Assembly (NCBI GenBank): GCA_030620655.1
Contig: JAUXEH010000018.1
Location: forward strand, 1-17,918
DNA: 17,918 bases
Direction of reading: 5' to 3'
Source of the DNA: Candidatus Aminicenantota bacterium
GTDB lineage: Bacteria > Acidobacteriota > Aminicenantia > Aminicenantales > Aminicenantaceae
Positions within the stretch are counted from its first letter, which is position 1; every line of letters begins with the position of its first letter. A program made the position numbers and the translations under genes. Under the pieces are notes generated by a model. That model was given only the letters and a program-made list of their open reading frames with translations, had not been told where the DNA came from and did no database searches. Below are positions 7,421-14,500 of the stretch, in pieces.

Positions 7421-9485
7421 GCTCCCCTGGATGGTAAACAAGATCCTCCAGCTTTTAAAAGAGAACAGCGGTGGGCTCAGCTTTCATTCCCTGGCTCGGG
7501 GGTTGCGGCTCCTCCAGCGCGAGAAGCCTCTGCTCAAGAAAAAACTCATGGAAATGGAAGACAGAGGCCTGATTCTGCGGGTCAAGCGCTCCTACTTTCT
7601 TCTGCCGCCGGCTCGGGTCGTCCGAGGCCGCGTGACCCATGTGGGCCGGACGTTTCTGTTCGTGCAGCCGGAAAAAGGTCAGGGCCCGGATATCTATGTC
7701 CCTGCCCGCCACTCCGGGGGTGCGGTGCGCGGCGATATGGTGGAGCTGGCCTCGAGTGGGGAGGGAACCGAGGAGGGCCCGGCGGGCAAAATCCTGCGGA
7801 TCTTGAAGAAGACCAAGAGCACGGTGGTGGGGATCTGTCGGGAGGTTTGGGGCCGCCCCCATCTGGTTCCCTATGACTCCCCGTTGGGGGAAGAGATCCC
7901 TCTGATCATCTCCGGTGCTCAACCCTTCGAAATGGGCGATGTCGTCGAGGTCGACCGGGAGACACGTCGTGTCGTAAGGGCCCTGGGGCGTCCAGATGAT
8001 CCCGGGGTGGATCTGGAAGTGGTGGTCCGTAAATACGACCTTCCCGATGCTTTTTCCACAGAGGTCTTGGCCGAGGCGGATGCGGTGGCGGGGGCAGGGT
8101 TTGAGAACCCGGGAGAAAGAGATGATCTCCGGGATTGGACGTGCGTGACCATAGACGGTGCCGATGCCCGGGATTTCGATGATGCCGTCAGCATCCGGGT
8201 AGAGGGTAAGGACCGCTTCTGCCTGGGCGTGCACATCGCGGATGTGTCCCATTTTGTGAGCGCCGGCTCGATCCTCGACCGAGAAGCTTATCGCAGGGGG
8301 ACCAGCGTCTACTTCCCGGAAAAGGCCCTGCCCATGCTCCCGGAAAGGCTGTCCCACGATGTGTGCAGCCTGCAGCCCGGGGAGGATCGGCTGGCCGTTT
8401 CGGTTATCCTGGACATGTCCCGGACAGGAGAGGTTCTCGGGACCAGCATCCGGCCCTCTCTGATCCGGTCGGCCGCACGCCTCACCTATGCGGCGGTGGA
8501 GAAGATCTTCGCGGGAGACGAAGAGGAGCGGAGGCGACATGCGGGGCTCATGGGTGATCTGTTGCACATGAGGAGCCTGGCGGAACGGATGCGCCGGTTT
8601 CGTGTGGAATCGGGCAGCCTGGATTTTTCGCATCCGGAACCCCGTTTGCGCTATCAGGACGGCGTACTGGTGGCGATCGAGGCTTTCCTCCCCCGGGAGG
8701 CACATGGGCTGATCGAGGAGTTCATGCTGGCCGCCAACCAGGCGGTGGCTGTCTTTCTCGAAGACAGGGAGGTGGCGTTCCCGTATCGCGTCCATCCCCC
8801 GCCGGCCCTCAAGAACCTGGCTTCGCTGCGGGAGCTGCTGGGTCACTTTGGGGTATCCCTGCCCGCGCCGGAGAAGGTGAAGGCGTCCCACCTCCAGGCC
8901 GCTCAGGAGCAGTTGCGGCTTCGGCCGGAAGGCAAGTACCTCTCACTCCAGATACTCAAGAGCCTGAGGCTTGCCTCGTACGCCACCAAGAACTCGGGGC
9001 ATTTCGGTTTGGGCAAAAAGATCTACACGCATTTCACCTCTCCTATAAGGAGATATCCCGATCTTGTGACCCACCGGATCCTCCAACATGTCCTGGCGGG
9101 AAGGGCACAGGAGGACGTCCCCCTGGCCGCTCTGGCGCATGCCTGTTCGGAACGCGAGCGCCGCGCCGAAGAGGCGGAGCGGGAACTGCTGGAGTGGCGC
9201 ATCTATCGCCATCTGCACTCCCGCCTGGGCGATGAATTCCCGGGTTTTGTGGTGGGCATCAACAAGGCGGGCCTGGTAGTGGAGCTGGAAGACCTGTTTG
9301 TGACCGGACTGGTCTTGTTCCAGGATATGGGTGATGACTATTTTGTCCGCGATTCCGAGATAAGTGTTAAGGGCAGGCACTCGGGGACGGCTGTTGTTTT
9401 GGGTGACCGGATCCGTGTCGTACTGGCATCCATCAAGCCGGATCTGCGCCGGATGATCCTGATCCCGTCTGGCCGAGATGTTTGA
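7398..9485 (+). CDS. rnr: Ribonuclease R (RNB family 3'-5' exoribonuclease)
   Basis: Processive 3'-to-5' exoribonuclease that degrades structured RNA. Domains in order: winged-helix (about 12-70), two cold-shock/OB domains (about 75-195), the RNB catalytic domain with the metal-binding aspartates in IDGADARDFDDA (252-263, Asp253, Asp259, Asp261, Asp262), and a C-terminal S1 domain (about 610-690). At 695 residues it is shorter than the E. coli enzyme (813) because the long basic tail after S1 is absent; many bacterial homologues share this. The ATG at 7398 has an AAGG six bases upstream and overlaps the previous gene by 23 bases. The ATG at 7431 is an alternative that matches the family N-terminus better but has no Shine-Dalgarno. 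Confidence 0.95.
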   Translation: MCRLSTTELPWMVNKILQLLKENSGGLSFHSLARGLRLLQREKPLLKKKLMEMEDRGLILRVKRSYFLLPPARVVRGRVTHVGRTFLFVQPEKGQGPDIYVPARHSGGAVRGDMVELASSGEGTEEGPAGKILRILKKTKSTVVGICREVWGRPHLVPYDSPLGEEIPLIISGAQPFEMGDVVEVDRETRRVVRALGRPDDPGVDLEVVVRKYDLPDAFSTEVLAEADAVAGAGFENPGERDDLRDWTCVTIDGADARDFDDAVSIRVEGKDRFCLGVHIADVSHFVSAGSILDREAYRRGTSVYFPEKALPMLPERLSHDVCSLQPGEDRLAVSVILDMSRTGEVLGTSIRPSLIRSAARLTYAAVEKIFAGDEEERRRHAGLMGDLLHMRSLAERMRRFRVESGSLDFSHPEPRLRYQDGVLVAIEAFLPREAHGLIEEFMLAANQAVAVFLEDREVAFPYRVHPPPALKNLASLRELLGHFGVSLPAPEKVKASHLQAAQEQLRLRPEGKYLSLQILKSLRLASYATKNSGHFGLGKKIYTHFTSPIRRYPDLVTHRILQHVLAGRAQEDVPLAALAHACSERERRAEEAERELLEWRIYRHLHSRLGDEFPGFVVGINKAGLVVELEDLFVTGLVLFQDMGDDYFVRDSEISVKGRHSGTAVVLGDRIRVVLASIKPDLRRMILIPSGRDV

Positions 9486-9543
9486 GCACGGCATAGGATG
9501 GGACATGTGCCCCTTTTGGATGCTAAGTTATAGACCAAGCGTG

Positions 9544-9571
9544 TTGTGCTTTGTTCTCGATCGGTTATAAT
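9544..9571 (+). promoter_or_regulatory. Predicted promoter of the SelB-like gene
   Basis: A perfect -10 box TATAAT lies at 9566-9571 with a weak -35 TTGTGC at 9544-9549, spacer 16 bases. The predicted transcript would have a leader of about 27 bases including AGGAG at 9596-9600 ahead of the ATG at 9605. It sits in the 119-base gap after rnr, which suggests the downstream gene is expressed independently. Confidence 0.5.
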
Positions 9572-9604
9572 GGTAGGACATGATCATGCGTTTTCAGGAG
9601 CAGA

Positions 9605-10669
9605 ATGAATTCCCAGTGCTTTGATGCCAAGCTGGACAGCGATAAAGGGAAGGCCTGCGGGCCTCAAGCCCTGCTTATCCACGGCGGGCACAGGATCGGG
9701 GTCGATCTCCGTTTCTATGAGCCGCCCAGCCCTTTTGTCCAGGTACGGACGGACCGGCCTATCGAGGTTTCATGGGGGGACAAGATCGAGCTGCTGGCTC
9801 TACAGGATCGAAAGCCGGGGCTCCGCGGTACAGTGCTCGATCCGGTGGCACTCCGGATAAGCCGCCGGGTGAAGGCCCGAAGGCTCGAATTCCTGGAGGC
9901 TTTGAGCGGCGGAGGGAAAAAGATGCTCCTGGCCCTGACCGAGAACAGAGGCGTCAAGGGATTGACCGAGAGCGAGATCGAAGATTTTGCCGCCCTTTCC
10001 CAGAAAACCAGACTTGGCTGGGCCCAGGAGTTGGAGGCCGAGGGCCTGATCAAGATCCTGTCCTTCGAACCCCTGTTCCTACTGGCGGAGTCCAGCTTCG
10101 TTTATCTGTGTGAAAAGATACAGACCCATATCGATAGGCAGCATCGGGACAAGCCGGACCTGATGGGGATCACCCTCAAGAGCCTCCGTGCGCGCTTCCG
10201 GATCCCCGACCGGGTCAACCTCCTGGCGCTCAAAGCGCTGCAGAAGGGAGGGCGCATCAGCTGGAGAGACGACCGGGTGTTCCCCGCGGGTTTCCAGGTC
10301 GAAGCCTTCCCGGAGGATGAAAAGCTCCTGGCGGAGCTGGAGGAAATGTCCTTGAAGGGGGAATTCAAAAGGGTTTCTTTGGAAGAGATCCGAAAACGAT
10401 TCCGCATTTCTTCGGATCGATTGAACCGTCTCCTGGCTCTATTGGTCGAGCAGGAAAAGGTCATTCAGGGAAGAGACGGCTTTCTGCTCCATTCGCAGTG
10501 GCTTGACGAGGTGGTGGCTCAGCTGCGCAGCCGAGGCCGGAGCGAGATCAGCATTGCCGAGTTCAAGGATCTGACGGGCCTAAGTCGGAAATACGCGATC
10601 CCTCTGCTGGAGCTGTTGGATCAGCTGGGCATAACTCGCCGGATAGGCTCACACCGCGAGATTCTCTGA
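9605..10669 (+). CDS. Stand-alone SelB C-terminal-type protein, no GTPase domain
   Basis: A 354-residue protein resembling the C-terminal half of SelB, the factor that delivers selenocysteyl-tRNA by binding the SECIS hairpin. Residues 22-100 resemble SelB's third beta-barrel domain: HGGHRIGVDL, VQVRTDRPIEVSWGDKIELL, GTVLDP, then the basic linker. From about 105 onward four winged-helix units can be read. The last (about 295-354) is the best match, with EISIAEFKDLTG followed by RKYAIPLLELLDQLG (328-342) and TRRIGS, the strongly conserved RNA-binding winged helix. The GTPase domain and second barrel are absent. An in-frame TGA at 9581 and the rnr gene upstream leave no room for them. The frame is intact and has its own promoter and ribosome-binding site (AGGAG at 9596-9600), so it looks like a functional truncated paralogue rather than debris. 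Possible roles are RNA or DNA binding; role in selenocysteine insertion is unproven. Confidence 0.8.
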   Translation: MNSQCFDAKLDSDKGKACGPQALLIHGGHRIGVDLRFYEPPSPFVQVRTDRPIEVSWGDKIELLALQDRKPGLRGTVLDPVALRISRRVKARRLEFLEALSGGGKKMLLALTENRGVKGLTESEIEDFAALSQKTRLGWAQELEAEGLIKILSFEPLFLLAESSFVYLCEKIQTHIDRQHRDKPDLMGITLKSLRARFRIPDRVNLLALKALQKGGRISWRDDRVFPAGFQVEAFPEDEKLLAELEEMSLKGEFKRVSLEEIRKRFRISSDRLNRLLALLVEQEKVIQGRDGFLLHSQWLDEVVAQLRSRGRSEISIAEFKDLTGLSRKYAIPLLELLDQLGITRRIGSHREIL

Positions 10670-10708
10670 CTGCCGAGGGCCCCGCCGGAACCCGCCAGCC
10701 TGAGCTGC

Positions 10709-10882
10709 CTACTGAGAGCCGCCGAGAAGGGCCAGGCCGAATAGGCCGCTGGTCAACGCAAAACCCACCAGGGGCAGTGTGGCTCCCCCGGTCCATACCA
10801 TGCTGATGGTGAACCAGGAGCTGATGATTCCTCCCAAGCTCAGGAGCTTAACGTTTTTGGTCAAGACTTTTTTAATTTGCAT
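10709..10882 (-). CDS. Possible small hydrophobic membrane protein
   Basis: Using the ATG at 10882 this encodes 57 residues: a basic start (MQIKKVLTKNVKLL) followed by two hydrophobic stretches, roughly residues 15-30 and 34-54, separated by a short WTGG turn. The pattern is that of a small double-spanning or signal-like membrane protein. An in-frame start at 10942 would add 20 less plausible residues. The ribosome-binding site is weak (GGGG seven bases ahead). Nothing identifies a family. The gene lies convergent to the SelB-like gene, 39 bases from its stop. The positive-inside start and hydrophobic content make coding plausible but unproven. Confidence 0.4.
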   Translation of the reverse strand: MQIKKVLTKNVKLLSLGGIISSWFTISMVWTGGATLPLVGFALTSGLFGLALLGGSQ

Positions 10883-11011
10883 GCCAGAACCCCGCTTCCA
10901 TATTTTTATTAACCTTGCAGCCGAATAATTTGCAAAAACCATGCCACGCTATATTTTCTTTGTTATGTACGAGTTATAAACTGAGCCTCTGTTCTGTCTG
11001 CCTTAAAAAGG

Positions 11012-11042
11012 ACAATTATTGTTCCATCTTGTCAATTATTGT
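11012..11042. repeat. Two tandem dyad-containing 10-mers, possible operator
   Basis: CAATTATTGT occurs at 11013-11022 and again at 11033-11042, exactly 20 bases apart, about two helical turns. The first copy is centred on a perfect odd palindrome, ACAAT-T-ATTGT (11012-11022); the second keeps the four-pair core CAAT-T-ATTG. They lie in the AT-rich 214-base gap between the small minus-strand gene and the stop of the oxidase gene. Repeated dyads in helical phase are typical of a regulator binding site, but I see no convincing promoter next to them. Confidence 0.4.
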
Positions 11043-11096
11043 CACAAAACCGGAAGCATTATGTGATCCAGAGCCAGTTCTCAGGGGGATTCCAAT

Positions 11097-12251
11097 TCAG
11101 ACCGTGCGTTCCTCGCCCGGACCTGCCTGCCCTGTGAAACGGGTATATGAAAACGGATCAAGGTCAATACTTGTCTTTCCCGTGAGGATGAGCTCGCTGA
11201 GGATGCGCCCGACAGATGGACCATGCTGGAAGCCGTGGCCCGAGAATCCTACGGCACCGAAAAATCCGTCCAGTTCGCCTAGGCTGCCTATGATCGGGTT
11301 TTCGTCGGGTGTGATCGCATAGAGGCCTCCCCACCCTCGTAGGATCTCCGCTTGGGCCAGCACAGGCGACCTCCGGTGTGCGGCCTCGATGAGGCTTTCC
11401 AGGAAATCCCGGTCCACGTGAGTGTGGAAGCTGGAGGGCTCTTTCGGGTCAGTCATACCCATCAGGATCCCCCGTCCTTCCCCACGAAAATAGAAAAGGG
11501 AATCCTGGTCGATAATCAGGGGGAGAGGCTTGGGAATGGCATCGAATTGCCGTGTCACGTAAACCTGGCGCCGAAAGGGCATGACCGGCAGCTCGATCCC
11601 TGCGGTGGCTGCCAGCTCTGCCGCCCAGGCTCCGGCCGTGTTGACCACGATCGGGGCCGCCACGGTCCCTCTAGTCGTCCGGACCCCCTGGACACGGCCG
11701 CTTCCCGTTTTGACCGCCAGCACGCGGGTGTTTTCCTCGATGGAAACCCCTAGCATTCGAGCGGATTCGGCAAATGCCATGGCTACGCTGTACGGGTCGG
11801 CATGTCCATCCTGGGCGCAGTATGTCCCGCCCTGGAGATCGTCGGTGTTGAGAAACGGCCATCGCCTGCGTATCTCGCTCGGGGGGAGGATCTCCACAGG
11901 CACACCCAGATCCTGTTGTGTGCGCACACTCTCCAGGAAGGAATGCCAGGTTTGTTCTTTCTGCGCCATAAACAGGTAGCCCACTCGGTGAAAATCCAGG
12001 GGGCGCCCGAATGTCTCCTCGAAGCGGGAGAACAGCTTCAGGGTCATTTGTGACAAGCGGATGTTGGATGGGTGGGAAAACTGCTGGCGGATGCCGCCCA
12101 CGCTGAGCCCGGTCGAGGCTTGAGCCAGCAGGTCTTTTTCCAGCAGGGATATCTTCAGGGAGCCCGCCTGGGCCAGGTAGCAGGCTGTGCAGAGCCCCAA
12201 GATGCCGCCGCCGACGACGGCAATATCGGCGCTCCTCTCTGACTGAGCCAT
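11097..12251 (-). CDS. FAD-dependent oxidoreductase, DAO family
   Basis: Flavoprotein of the D-amino-acid/sarcosine/glycine oxidase superfamily, which oxidises C-N bonds of amino acids or amines; the substrate cannot be read from the sequence. The Rossmann dinucleotide motif VVGGGILG sits near the N-terminus, followed by the acidic residue of LLEKD that contacts the ADP ribose. The C-terminal FAD motif is clear in ITPDENPIIGS and the GFSGHGFQHGPSVG segment. The length, about 384 residues, is typical. There is no membrane segment. The ATG at 12251 is preferred; a GTG at 12260 would add three residues. It is the last gene of the minus-strand operon, 53 bases after the 731-residue gene. No partner subunits of a heterotetrameric sarcosine oxidase are nearby, so a monomeric or homomeric oxidase or dehydrogenase is likely. 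Confidence 0.9.
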   Translation of the reverse strand: MAQSERSADIAVVGGGILGLCTACYLAQAGSLKISLLEKDLLAQASTGLSVGGIRQQFSHPSNIRLSQMTLKLFSRFEETFGRPLDFHRVGYLFMAQKEQTWHSFLESVRTQQDLGVPVEILPPSEIRRRWPFLNTDDLQGGTYCAQDGHADPYSVAMAFAESARMLGVSIEENTRVLAVKTGSGRVQGVRTTRGTVAAPIVVNTAGAWAAELAATAGIELPVMPFRRQVYVTRQFDAIPKPLPLIIDQDSLFYFRGEGRGILMGMTDPKEPSSFHTHVDRDFLESLIEAAHRRSPVLAQAEILRGWGGLYAITPDENPIIGSLGELDGFFGAVGFSGHGFQHGPSVGRILSELILTGKTSIDLDPFSYTRFTGQAGPGEERTV

Positions 12252-12304
12252 GTCGGTCACAGGAACTGGGGATCTGAAGCGGGGGCCCTCCCGTCAGGGT
12301 GCAA

Positions 12305-14500
12305 TTATTTTTTCTTTGTTGCTGTTTTTGTCTTTTTGGCCTTGGCCTTCTTACCCTTGGCCCCTTTGATCACGGTCTGGTCCTGCTGCTTCAGGCTCAG
12401 GGCGGATGTCAGCATGTCCCCAAAGATCCCTTTCATCGGTTTCTCGGCATCTTTGGGCTTATATTCTTCCGCCGCTTCCTCCGGTGCCGCTCCGAACTCG
12501 AGGCCGACATCGTCCTCGGCCCCTTCGGACTTCACGGCAATGAGGGCTTCAAGTTCGGATTCTTCCAGTTCGATCCGTTCTTCTATGATGCGGCGTTCTC
12601 CCTTGCGTCTGCGTGGGGCCTTGTCCGTTTCGAACGCCGGCTTGGTTTTTCTCTTCTTCTTTTTCGCCTTTTCTTCTTTCTGTGGTCTGACCGGCTCCGC
12701 CTTCGGCCTCCTCTCGGGTTTGGCCGGGGCCTTGGGCCTCTTGGGACGGACTGCCGGTTTGGCGGGTGGGGACTTGGGAGGCTTGGGCACAACACGGGCT
12801 TTTTCTTCCAGGATGACGGTGGGGGTTTCGACCTCGCCCACCGTACCGATGGCGGGCAGGCTGTCATCTTCCCGGGGAGTTAACGTCACCGCCGGCATCT
12901 CCGCCAGCCCTTCCTCGAGGATCTCCGCCGCCTCTTCTTCCGGTTCTACGAATTCTTTGTAGTGGAACAGCCCTTTTTTCTTTTCATAACGAATGAACTC
13001 CGGTGTGCTGCACAGGGCCTTTTCCACATCGTTCAAGTTGGTGTGCCGGAGCAGATCCACCAAATGAAAGGCCCGCTGTATGTGAAGCGATAGGACCTCG
13101 CCTTCCAGGCCGAAGTTCTTGAAGACAAGGATCAAGAGGTCGAGAAGATCGAGGTTGGCCCGTACAGAGTAGAGGGTCTCCAACGTTTTCAACGCATCTG
13201 CATCGAGGAAGATGATCTTGTTGGGCAAGGAGGTAGTGGGGACCTCTTTATCGGTCAGGGAAAACCTGTCCTTTTTGGCATCATAGGTGACATAAGGAAC
13301 GCTCAGGCCCTTTTTTGAGCGCTTCAGAGCGACATGGATGGTGTGGCCTTCTCCCTTTTCCAGCGTGAGGCTGGCCCCCTGTGTGATCGTGTTTTTCTGA
13401 TAGTATTCCTTCAAGCCCAGAAAAATCGCCCGCGTGGGATAAAAATAGGCGGTGTGGCTGCCGCGGCCTTCCGTGTCGACGAACGTGTATTCCCGCGATT
13501 GCGAAAGCTCCCTGACCAATGACTTCGGTACTGTCAAACCTCCCGACAGTACCTCCCGCCAAGTCAGATAGGCTTTCAGGGGAAACTTCTGGGGGGGGGT
13601 CAATGCGGGCGCCGTCTCTACGGTTCCGGAAGAGGAGGGGAGCTTGGTCAGAGGTTTGGCCAGAGGCAGGTCCTTGAGCATCTCTTCCAGGATTTCCTTC
13701 AGGAACCACATGCCTTTTTTATCCGGGGAGATGTAGACAAAAGTCTTCTTGAATCTCTTGTCCAGGGCTGCGTTCAGGCTGATGCAGTGGAGATCGAAGT
13801 CTTCCGCCTTGGGGCCTGTGCCCAAAAAGTCCTTGACCAGATCGGCGGCTCCGCCCGATTTCCCGGTTTCCCGAATCCGCGTTTCGATCTGACGCACGAC
13901 ATCCGCCTCTATCGGGACCTGTTTTTCTGTGAGCTGGTAGGAGTCCTGCCAATGGAAAAAATCTTTGGAGCGGGAGAGGGCGGATCCCAGGTTCTTGGTC
14001 AGGGTCCGAAAGTCCCGCTCGGTCATAGGCAGTTCCTTCATCCGGGGATCCTGTTCCTTCTCGAGTATCGTGGGGGCCTGGCAGCTGCCCTCCGTGGCGC
14101 TGGGCAGGAGGACCTGTGTCTTGGACCTTTTCATGTACTCGACGTGTCTCCGGAAAATCCCGCCTCCCGTGTAGTCCACTTCCAGCATCTCACAGTTGAA
14201 GCTGTCATAGGAGATCTTGTTGAGGACCTTGAGCACCACGGCTCCCTGGAAATGCTCCGCACCCTTGCTGCTGACCTGAAGCTGCTCGTCGTATTCTTTG
14301 CAGATAAGGTCACCCACCTTATATTCACAGTTGGGATCGTAGACCTTGACTTCCTGGCTGAGCTGTCCGGCGTTTTTTCGGTATGCCAGTTTCGTGGCCA
14401 GGTCCTGCAGGTTGACGACGGCCTCATCTTTGTGAAGCTCGTCCTGCAGCCAGGCCAGGTCCTTGGCGGCAATGGTAGTGTTTTCGTTATCCTTACTCAT
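12305..14500 (-). CDS. Unrecognised 731-residue protein with histone-H1-like basic tail
   Basis: No family recognised with confidence. Residues 15-135 contain a helical start and a small beta-rich domain (YKVGDLICKEYDE through FRRHVEYMKRS). A mixed region spans 155-285. Residues 310-420 form another beta-rich domain containing EYTFVDTEGRGSH. Residues 445-515 look like a compact helical, winged-helix-like module (LDLLDLLILVFKNFG, then HLVDLLRHTNL and RYEKKKGLFHY). Residues 515-570 are acidic. Residues 570-640 are very rich in Pro, Lys and Arg, and the last 20 residues are nearly all Lys, Ala and Thr, as in histone H1-like tails, suggesting nucleic-acid binding. The ATG overlaps the upstream carbamoyltransferase-like stop by eight bases (ATGAGTAA), so translation is coupled. 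A run of nine C lies within the coding strand. No signal peptide. Confidence 0.88.
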   Translation of the reverse strand: MSKDNENTTIAAKDLAWLQDELHKDEAVVNLQDLATKLAYRKNAGQLSQEVKVYDPNCEYKVGDLICKEYDEQLQVSSKGAEHFQGAVVLKVLNKISYDSFNCEMLEVDYTGGGIFRRHVEYMKRSKTQVLLPSATEGSCQAPTILEKEQDPRMKELPMTERDFRTLTKNLGSALSRSKDFFHWQDSYQLTEKQVPIEADVVRQIETRIRETGKSGGAADLVKDFLGTGPKAEDFDLHCISLNAALDKRFKKTFVYISPDKKGMWFLKEILEEMLKDLPLAKPLTKLPSSSGTVETAPALTPPQKFPLKAYLTWREVLSGGLTVPKSLVRELSQSREYTFVDTEGRGSHTAYFYPTRAIFLGLKEYYQKNTITQGASLTLEKGEGHTIHVALKRSKKGLSVPYVTYDAKKDRFSLTDKEVPTTSLPNKIIFLDADALKTLETLYSVRANLDLLDLLILVFKNFGLEGEVLSLHIQRAFHLVDLLRHTNLNDVEKALCSTPEFIRYEKKKGLFHYKEFVEPEEEAAEILEEGLAEMPAVTLTPREDDSLPAIGTVGEVETPTVILEEKARVVPKPPKSPPAKPAVRPKRPKAPAKPERRPKAEPVRPQKEEKAKKKKRKTKPAFETDKAPRRRKGERRIIEERIELEESELEALIAVKSEGAEDDVGLEFGAAPEEAAEEYKPKDAEKPMKGIFGDMLTSALSLKQQDQTVIKGAKGKKAKAKKTKTATKKK

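Noticed and set aside
7455..8891. 478-codon open frame on the minus strand opposite rnr
   Set aside because: Shadow of the RNase R gene, no recognisable domain and no ribosome-binding site.
9486..9604. Missing GTPase half of SelB created by a frameshift or a recoded TGA
   Set aside because: Only 119 bases separate rnr from the gene; an in-frame TGA lies at 9581 but upstream of it there is no G-box motif in any frame, so recoding cannot restore a GTPase.
10670..10708. Intrinsic terminator between the convergent SelB-like gene and small gene
   Set aside because: GC-rich, but I found no stable hairpin followed by a T-run on either strand.
11043..11075. TCACA ... TGTGA pair resembling a CRP site
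   Set aside because: The half-sites are in the wrong order and about 15 bases apart; a CRP site is TGTGA-N6-TCACA.
10915..11322. 135-codon plus-strand open frame across the AT-rich gap and the end of the oxidase gene
   Set aside because: Half of it is antisense to the oxidase gene, composition changes abruptly at the gene boundary, and no homology is evident.
11097..12251. Beta subunit of heterotetrameric sarcosine oxidase
   Set aside because: No alpha, gamma or delta subunit genes are adjacent, so only the broad DAO family call is supported.
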